64,000 bases of DNA, taken from positions 138,110,982 through 138,174,981 of the forward strand of contig NW_026947484.1 of the NCBI RefSeq assembly GCF_034190915.1, read 5' to 3'. Source of the stretch: Cavia porcellus (Eukaryota > Chordata > Mammalia > Rodentia > Caviidae). The translations under genes and the position numbers were made by a program. This document shows, in pieces, positions 56,900 through 64,000 of the stretch. How positions within the stretch are numbered: position 1 is the stretch's first letter; each line of letters starts with the position of its first letter. The notes beneath the pieces were generated by a model that was not told the DNA's origin, searched no databases, and worked only from the letters and a program-made list of their open reading frames with translations.

Positions 56900-57774
56900 T
56901 TAAGTAGTAATTTTTCAGCAAGTGACTTGCAAGAGAATCAAGTTTTAAAAATACACTCAGGAGCTGAGTACAACCCAGAAAATAATTAAATCAGTATCAT
57001 AAGGGGAAAAAATTAAGACACCCACAAATTCTGTTTCCCTGCTTGTAAAGAGAATTCTAACTGACATTACTGAGGCTTGTAACTACCATTTTCTAATAGT
57101 CTGCCAAATCTTAAAGAAGGTTTTGTGGTTTGGGACTTATTTAGAATGAGGCTCTATGACTTTAAAGTACTCGCAAAGGCATCCCTGAACTAAGGCAGGC
57201 TAATAATATTGGTATAAGGGAAAAATTAATCATTTAACACTTAATGTCCACTTGATATCAGCACCACTCTGTGAACCAGGCATCCAGAATGCAACGAATC
57301 CAAAAGTCTCAACTTTTGTAGTCTATTAAGGGTGAAGGAGGTCTGTGGCAGCTTGAATTACATGTGATGTATATACTGGTAATGCAAACCTAAAACAGAT
57401 TTTTATTTTTTGATTCTCTGATCCTCCATTTCTTCATTAGGAAAATGGGAGTAACAAGAGGATCAGACTTAAAGTTCAAATATTTAGCACCAGAGTTGAA
57501 ATTCAGTAATTTGTAACTGCTATTAAACTTCTTTCACCAAGAAGAAATTGGCAAGAGTCAGAGATAGTCACTAATTTTTTTGATAGAAAAGTTAAACTCA
57601 AAGGGACTGCATGAATTGTAATAGGCAAGAGAAAGGCTAATCAAGCTCTCTCTATCTGGTCTAGCTGGCTAGCTGATGAGCTGGCTGGCTCTTATTTCTT
57701 TCCTTCACAATTCCTTTCTCTCAACAGGGTCTGATGGATCCATCAGCATTATAAAACCATTGGATAATTTACAA
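56900..57774. other. Mostly unassigned sequence
   Basis: No gene recognised. 57395-57480 ('cctccatttcttcattagga', 'aaatgggagtaacaag') looks like a MIR core fragment. Confidence 0.4.
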
Positions 57775-58075
57775 CGGGTTTGACAAACCAGGCTCATTGC
57801 TGGTTTTTGTATGATCCTTGAGCTAAAGTTTGTTTTTACATTAGTAAATGGCTGAAATCAGAAAAATACTATTTTTTATACTTGAAAATTATTTGACATT
57901 TAAATCATAGTCATCATACATAAAGTCATATTGAAAGGCAGGCACAATCATTTGTTTGTTACAGTTACCCCCACACTACAGCAGTGCAGGTGAGTAGCTG
58001 TAACAGGACACCATGGGGTTTACAAAGTCTGAACACTACTCTCTGGCCTTTTACCAAAAAGCTTGCCAATTCTCA
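57775..58075 (+). mobile_element. hAT-Charlie-like remnant
   Basis: 'gctggtttttgtatgatcct', 'gagctaaagtttgtttttac', 'gctgtaacaggacaccatgg' and 'tctctggccttttacc' fit a mammalian hAT non-autonomous element in the order opposite to the copies at 32.6 and 35.7 kb. Diverged; orientation tentative. Confidence 0.5.
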
Positions 58076-59485
58076 ACTTAAAATGGCATTTTCTCTACAG
58101 AAAAGATACCCACAGTAGATACTTTATGCACCTTTTGAAATGGTCATGGAATACACTTTAAATAAGAACTGTACTTGGTTAAGTGTGTAGACTTAAGACA
58201 CTTTGGCCACAATAATCAGAATATTTAAATCAGACAACAGGTAGTATCTGCTTATGAGTTTTTGAAGTAGTAAGTCACTGGACGCTGACAACTCGTCTAA
58301 GAAGCACTTTTTATGTGTGAGAAGACTGGAACTCAAGGAGGTGGAATAACATACCTGAGACCAAAAAGCGAATAAATGTTTGAGCTATAATGTGCTTATT
58401 ATCAAGCAAACCAATATCATGCAATGAGAGCTCAACAGTTTTAAGTTATGTAATCTTCTCAGTCCTTTGCAAAATCTATTCTCTGATGTTACCTTCTGGT
58501 TAGTTTTGTTTTTTTTACTTTTCTAATATTCTTCTATTTTTTTTTTTCTTGTGTAAAACAGGGAAAACAAATAGCTTGCTAAGTTATTATAATAACAGAC
58601 ACATTTATAATGCCTGGCACACTGTAAAATGATAGCTGCTACTATTCGTTATTACGATGCAGAAACTGTTTTCCTAAAATGTACACACAGCAGTTTCGAT
58701 AAGCCAACTCTGGGGTAGAGGGAGGTAAGAGATATAGGAGTTACAAAGATACTTAAAATACATTCCTGATCTCCGAGTAGTGATCTGTATCAGTCTGTCA
58801 GTTGCATAAATTTGGTAACTTATCCTCCTGCACTCACAGCAAGGAAAAAAAAAAGTAGCAAACACTGCTGACACGGGATGAGGGATTAAGTATGCTAGCA
58901 AGTCAGTTCTCTACAGCTGGTGGGCAGGGCTTGCCTTGCAGTAAAAGTCAGTTCTGCAGAACTGTGGAGAAGAAAAGCTAGAATGCAGAAATAGGAGGCA
59001 GCAGTGGCAAGACAAGGTAGATAGTTGTAAATTGGACTGTAGGTTCTCTTTTTTTGAGGAAGGAAACTAGAGATTGAGGCCCAAAAAAGTGCTTTACTTT
59101 AAATCCCAGGTTGATGGCAGGGGGACATGTCTGCTTCAGATTAGAGGTTCTGTAGTAGACGTAACTCCTGGTCACCAACCTGGAAGTTTCTCTTCCATTG
59201 ATACACAAATATTATTTATATTCTTAGAGCAGGCTAGATGCCGTGCCCAGTGCTGTGATTGTATATTTCCAACTGACTTGCACAACTACAGCATAATATA
59301 GGTGCTGGAAGTGACATTTATAAATGTGTACAGGATGACAGGATGCAGTAAAACCCCGACACAAAAAGCGAATGACTGGTAATGTGCGTAAGGTTTTCTT
59401 TTAGCGTGTTTGCTGAAAATGTAATAGTAGATTGTATTAGCTGTTGCACAACTCTTTTGAGTGTATAACAACAACTGAGCTGTAC
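58076..59485. other. Unassigned sequence
   Basis: No gene confirmed. A minus-strand frame (58978-59208) includes 'LKQTCPPAINLGFKVKHFFG', preceded by a weak acceptor-like 'cttccag'. It is mentioned because it lies downstream of the exon candidate at 60 kb on the same strand, but the reading phase does not fit that donor. Confidence 0.25.
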
Positions 59486-59638
59486 TTTTTTTTTGCCTTT
59501 TTGAGACAGGGTTTCACTATGCAGTTCAGGCTGGCCTTGAACTCACTTCATAGTCAAGGCTAGTCTTGAACTCAGTGACCCTCCTGCCTCAGTCTTACAA
59601 GTTCTGGGAATACAGGTGTGTATCACCAATCCTGGCCT
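59486..59638 (-). repeat. B1-type SINE
   Basis: Complete minus-strand B1. The plus strand shows a T-run tail, 'gagacagggtttcactatgc', the duplicated 'ggctggccttgaactca' / 'ggctagtcttgaactcagtg', then 'ctcctgcctcagtcttac' and the complement of the 5' end. Confidence 0.92.
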
Positions 59639-59949
59639 GAATTTTACATTTTAAACAGATGAATTTTACGATATATAAATTTACATTTCAATAAAGCTTA
59701 AAAAGGAAAGGAAAAAATTTAAAATATACCAAAAAAGGATATAGTACATAATATTGGAAATTGGTATATAGGAGTCTTTATAGTCAAAGGGAGTATAGTG
59801 GAGAATTAATGGTATTATAATTTGATTTTGATATATGCCCCAATAAATTATTATAAACATAAAAACAAAACAAATTCAAGATGCAAAGTAGCCTTACCCT
59901 GTGTCATTTCATGCCTGAGAACTAAACAAATGAGATTCCTTCTTCTTAC

Positions 59950-60222
59950 CTCTGGTGTACCTACCCTGGGGTTTTTGTAAGGCTCAAAATTGGATATTCT
60001 AGGATTTCTTTTCCATGTCAACAAGAGAAATGTAACAAAAAAACAGTGAGCACCTCTGAGTCTTGGTCCACATTGTGGATGGTACAGGACCTTCACTTTT
60101 TCAACATCAAGCAATTTCTTTGTGGGTTGAAAAGTGAAGTCTGAATGTGTAAGGGTACATACAAATTTTGGTTTAGATGGTTTCAGAGGAGTTGTCTCTT
60201 TATCTGTACAGTTTCCATTCAT
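59950..60222 (-). CDS. Exon candidate, unknown product
   Basis: A minus-strand open frame runs 123 codons from an ATG at 60222 to 59851. I list only the part up to a good splice-donor match, 'ccagag|gtaaga' (donor GT at 59948-59949), because the frame beyond it looks intronic. The peptide begins 'MNGNCTDKETTPLKPSKPKF' and has mixed, non-repetitive composition, unlike the low-complexity shadow frames elsewhere. A TAA stands immediately before the ATG, so this would have to be a first coding exon. A hydrophobic stretch ('AHCFFVTFLLL') in the middle argues against one uniform exon. I do not recognise a family. It could equally be chance. Confidence 0.22.
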
Positions 60223-61134
60223 TTATGATTCCAAGTAATGATACACAACAATTCAAATTAAATTCAGTGCTCTAATGAGGGCGTGTTTGTTTCTTTCCCT
60301 GAGTGAAAGCCACAAGGAAACTTTTCCATCTCTTTCTTAGTTTTAAAGAATGTGATGAGGCTAAACTAAACCACTCACTGAGTAGGCATACCTCACTTAA
60401 ACTGTAATTTTGAAATTATAATTTTCTGTAAGAGAAAGAAAATACTGTAATACCGTAGCATACTAATAAGTTGATATCAGGAGTTTATTTTAAAGATGCT
60501 TCAAAGTCCCAGATCGTATTCACAGGGCTGTACAGATGCAACCCTCATCATCTGCTGCACTGACCACACAGGATGAAGACAGACTAGATGAAAAGGACGA
60601 GCTAGAAGCACCAAAAGATCTAAATGTGCTTTGTATTAATATGAATATGCATATATTAGTTACTAAATGAGGCCCAAAGATCACATTAAGGAACTTTCCA
60701 AGAAGTTTAAAAACTACGTTATTTTCTGGTTACACAAATTTAGTGGATCTATAAATCTGTCATTCTGCTAATTTCTGTTAACCTTGGGCTACTACATGAT
60801 CAAAGTCTTTTAAGAAGTTAGTGATCTTCAACTAACTTCAGCCAAGTAGATTGTTTCTGTGTATATTTTAAAGTTTAAAACTTGATATTTCATTGTTTGA
60901 AGTTGTGATGCTGCCTACACTAGGACTTACTAAATATAGCAAAAGGTTGACTTTGGAAATGTTTATTTTTTCCTGTATTTATTCTTCCTAAATAACAGAT
61001 TGTGATAAAAATTAAAATCTTCTCCATCATTTCAATAGGCTAAAACCCTTTAAAGACCTAAACAAGGGCAAGGGTTGAGAGGTTGAGCTCCCATAGTTAC
61101 ATTGCACTCCTTAAGTACTTATATGTGAAAAAGC
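60223..61134. other. Unassigned sequence
   Basis: Nothing recognised; A/T-rich. Confidence 0.45.
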
Positions 61135-61290
61135 CAATTCTTAAGTGTTAGGTATTATTTGACATTTATAAACACTATCTCTAGGGAGATACCCCAATAT
61201 CCAAATATATGAACACCCTTACCCGATGTTATAGATGAAGTGGTAGAGGCAGAGATCAAACAATGTAACATAACACTGCTAGCAAAGGTC
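61135..61290 (-). repeat. Probable MIR fragment
   Basis: The plus strand shows 'taggtattatttgacattta', 'gatgttatagatgaagtggt' and 'agaggcagagatcaaac', complement-like to MIR. Confidence 0.45.
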
Positions 61291-62369
61291 ATTTGTGAGG
61301 ATTATAATAATAAATCTCAAACTCTGATAAAGACGCAAATCACTAGGAAAAAAGACTAAAAAAAAGCACACTATTCTGTACTTCTGAGGTACTTGAGAAT
61401 CTGAATTTGTAGCCAGATCTGAAGTAGTATTACAAGATTCAGTGAAGAGCATCTAGATGTCCCTTCACTCTTTTTACCTTAAAATATATGTATATTTGAT
61501 GATAGAGAATTGAAAATGGGAGCATTTTAGATATTCTAAGGTATGCCATGGAACTTTGTTCCAGGCCAACCTGTGATGTGCCAAGGCTTTCTCTGTGAAA
61601 TGAGATTGTCTCCAGGGGGCCATTTCTTTTATTATACTGTAATTTATTTCTAGTTGGCTAGAATAGAACTTTTGTAAAAATTTTTTCCCAGCAAACTGTA
61701 GCATACTGTCTAGATTACTGCCGAAACCTGGGCACCAAACTCTTCTCCCTTTCCCCTATCCTTGCAATTATGTGTAGATAAGTGACCAAGTTTTACACTG
61801 CAGAATAGGAATAAAAGTGGTAAGCGTCATTTCTGGGTCTTATATGTATAAACTGTGAGTACAATTCCTTCATTCTCTTGCCTATCTTCCAGCTTGAAAC
61901 AGAAAAGCACATAGATCTTGCAGCCCTAGGTTGGAAGATTCCTGAAGGAGCCCAGACTTCCAAACCAGGACTTGGAAGAGCTGCTGCTCATCAGGAACAT
62001 GTGTTTAGGTTCTGTGTTAGAAATGATTTCTACTGTGTTAAAGCCAGTATGCATTTTCAGTTTACTTGTTACAACAGCTAGTATTTCTTTCCTATGTAGA
62101 GCCTTAGTACTTGCTGAATGAGTGAAGAAGTGTAGTATGTGTCTGCACTGTGATCACACCCATTTGATTCAGGAATAATTTAAGAAAACAATTTTTCTGC
62201 CACAGATGGCAGAAAAATTAGTTCACAATAAAAACTTGGTTTCACTCACAAAAGCTTTCATAATTTTGTTTTAGAGCCTTTCCCCTGACATACTCTAGCC
62301 TCTGATGGGGCATGTAAGGACTAAGCCTGTAGTTTTCTAAGTGGGATCAGCTCATCCTAATCAAAGTGG
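61291..62369. other. Unassigned sequence containing a perfect hairpin
   Basis: No gene recognised. A 13-bp perfect inverted repeat lies at 62190-62219 (listed separately). Confidence 0.45.
62190..62219. repeat. 13-bp perfect inverted repeat, 4-base loop
   Basis: 'aatttttctgcca' and its exact reverse complement 'tggcagaaaaatt' are separated by 'caga'. 'caataaaa' follows about 7 bases later. Confidence 0.95.
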
Positions 62370-62575
62370 TGGTAGCTGCCATTTATAAATACTTGTTATA
62401 CATGCTTACTGAACATTATTGCATTTTTTCCTCCTAATCATTGAATGAGTATTACTAACTGTCATAATACATGAGACAGTGAGGGTCAGCAAGTCTCAGA
62501 AACACGCCCCAGGTCTGGACGTAAATGTGTCAGAAGTCAAAGTATCAATGCTACTAACCACTAACTTGCTACCTT
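62370..62575 (-). repeat. MIR element
   Basis: The plus strand shows 'tccttcctaatcattg'-like and 'acatgagacagtgagggtca', 'gcaagtctcagaaacacg', 'caggtctggacgtaaatgtg', the complement of MIR. Confidence 0.6.
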
Positions 62576-64000
62576 TTAAAGGTTCAGTCTAATAAAATTC
62601 AGTCTAATAAAAATTCTTGTAGATAGGTATGTGTTGGGATAGAAGGCTATCTCTGAGTTTATTATGAGAATTAAACAATTTTTATGTTGATAAAAACACC
62701 TTAAACAATATTCATGTCCCAAACTATCTGGGTAATTGCTTTAAAACCAAATAGTGTTAGTACACATCAACGCTTCAGTTCTGTATTTACCTAACAAGAA
62801 AGCCTCGTTCTATTTTGTTGAGAGGCTTGTGTAAAGAACAGAGGCTGACTTAATCGGGAAACGTCATGTTAGATGAAGAGCAAACATCACTACGTGTTGA
62901 ACAAAGGAAAGGAATGTGGAGGAAGGAATAAACAGACTGTTAGTACGTATGTGCTGAACTTGAAGGAACCTCATAAAATATTCAGTACCACAAACGCACT
63001 ATGAGTGATGGTTTCATTTTGGCAAAACATCACCACCCAACATCTTTAATTGGCATCATTTTAAAATTTACTAGCTTTTACTATAATTACTTGTGCCTAA
63101 TCTGTAGACTTGTTTTGTTTTTATACTTATGCAAGAGCTATCAGCACAAGGCATTTATACCTAGTTTTAAGTTTATATATATAATTAGGTAACATTATAA
63201 AACACATAACAAGTGAAAACTGAGAAGAAAATATATTTTTCTCTCACTTGGGAATGTCATTACTCAATTTTTAGAAACACTGGTCTACTCGGGACTGCTT
63301 GTGGAACTGCAGCAGGTCACTTTACCTCTATAGTACCTGGATCACAGGACCTGGAGGATTAAAAAAAATTAAGAATGTGAAAGTTGCTGGTCCACAAGAC
63401 ATATAAAAATGCTAGGGCTCCATAGAGAATGTTGACAGCTAAATTCACTGTTTTGTACTACTTTTTAGGACAACTTTGGTGATTAGAGAAGGCCTGGTAT
63501 TAATGATCAAAAATGACTTTTACTGTGTTGTTGAGAGTAATAATCATTTTTGCTATTGCTTTTGCATTGACTCTATTTGTACACTGCAGGACTCTTTCTA
63601 AAAGGAATCAAATTTCTAATTCAGAAAAAACAAAGGTATTTTAAATTAAAAGTATGCATAACTTTCTGAATTTTGAAAAAATAAATTTTAAAACTAACAT
63701 TTTTAGGTCTGCTTTGCCTAACAGCAATTAAAATCATTTAACTATGTTAAGTTCTTAAGTATTTTAGCCCATGTCGTCTGGTCTAACACTGCCTCAGTTT
63801 ATAATTATATCTTATACTAACAACATACATTATGAAAATGTGATTATGTGTACTAAATATTAGTTTTACTGCTTAAAAAAATTAGGTCACATTCATCAGT
63901 TGTGATTTTGCTTTATATATTTACGGCATGATATACCTAAAAGATTCAAAGATGCTGTTCTTGGAAATGTAGAAAATAATGTTGACAACCAAAATTCAAG
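62576..64000. other. Mostly unassigned sequence to window end
   Basis: No gene recognised. 62581-62612 has a short direct duplication ('ttcagtctaataaaa' twice). 63283-63372 may be a MIR remnant ('gcagcaggtcactttacctc'). Confidence 0.45.

Noticed and set aside
1..64000. CRISPR arrays, operons, prokaryotic mobile elements
   Set aside because: The window is mammalian in every readable feature (L1, MIR, MLT, B1, ID); no regularly spaced repeat-spacer pattern exists. The only regular array is the L1 monomer set.

Overview
This is a mammalian, rodent-type stretch of chromosome that looks intergenic or intronic: I found no complete host protein-coding gene and no functional RNA gene. Almost everything recognisable is transposable-element sequence. 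Four things point to a rodent. There are BC1/tRNA-Ala-type ID SINEs, two with clear target-site duplications (TSDs) and A-tails. There are B1-type 7SL SINEs with the internal duplication. There is a family of ERVL-MaLR-like elements present as two near-complete copies and a solo LTR. There is also an L1 whose 5' UTR is built of ~260-bp tandem monomers. I saw no typical mouse/rat B2 or B4 elements, so a non-murid rodent is more likely, but the species cannot be settled from the window.

Layout. 1-5.9 kb: truncated L1 pieces of young and old families, mostly minus strand. One (4.0-4.85 kb) has the head-to-head structure of a twin-primed insertion. 6.7-7.5 kb: B1, MIR and a MER5-like fragment. 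8.67-10.91 kb: a complete MaLR element (two LTRs, ~1.5 kb non-coding interior, 5-bp TSD). 12.18-19.88 kb: a plus-strand L1 3' end split by a full-length (~7.0 kb) minus-strand L1. The inner element has a 17-bp TSD, a nearly open ORF1, an ORF2 with at least five lesions and a monomeric 5' UTR. 20.15-20.58 kb: an old L1M 3' end. 21.64-23.79 kb: a second complete MaLR element of the same family, with a tRNA-Leu(UAA) primer-binding site. 24.5-29.2 kb: B1 plus a heavily interrupted old L1M. 31.7 kb: solo LTR of the MaLR family. 32.5-45 kb: sparse ancient mammalian repeats (L2, MIR, MLT1, MLT2, MER5 and hAT-Charlie-like). 43.7-45.2 kb: a 134-bp inverted repeat. 45.9-54.8 kb: ID elements, another nested L1M, a 118-bp direct repeat, and a poly(A)-only insertion flanked by a 16-bp TSD. 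54.8-64 kb: mostly unique sequence with hAT, B1 and MIR remnants, one weak minus-strand exon candidate at 59.95-60.22 kb, and a 13-bp hairpin at 62.2 kb.

There is no operon-like or pathway logic here. What can be read is the order of insertion: L1M, L2, MIR, MLT and hAT are the oldest; then MaLR and truncated L1; then the full-length L1 inside an earlier L1; and last the ID and poly(A)-only insertions, whose duplications are still near-perfect. I do not see evidence for an undescribed gene system. The observations most worth checking are the inverted duplication, the tail-only insertion, the monomeric L1 promoter with an antisense open frame, and the exon candidate.
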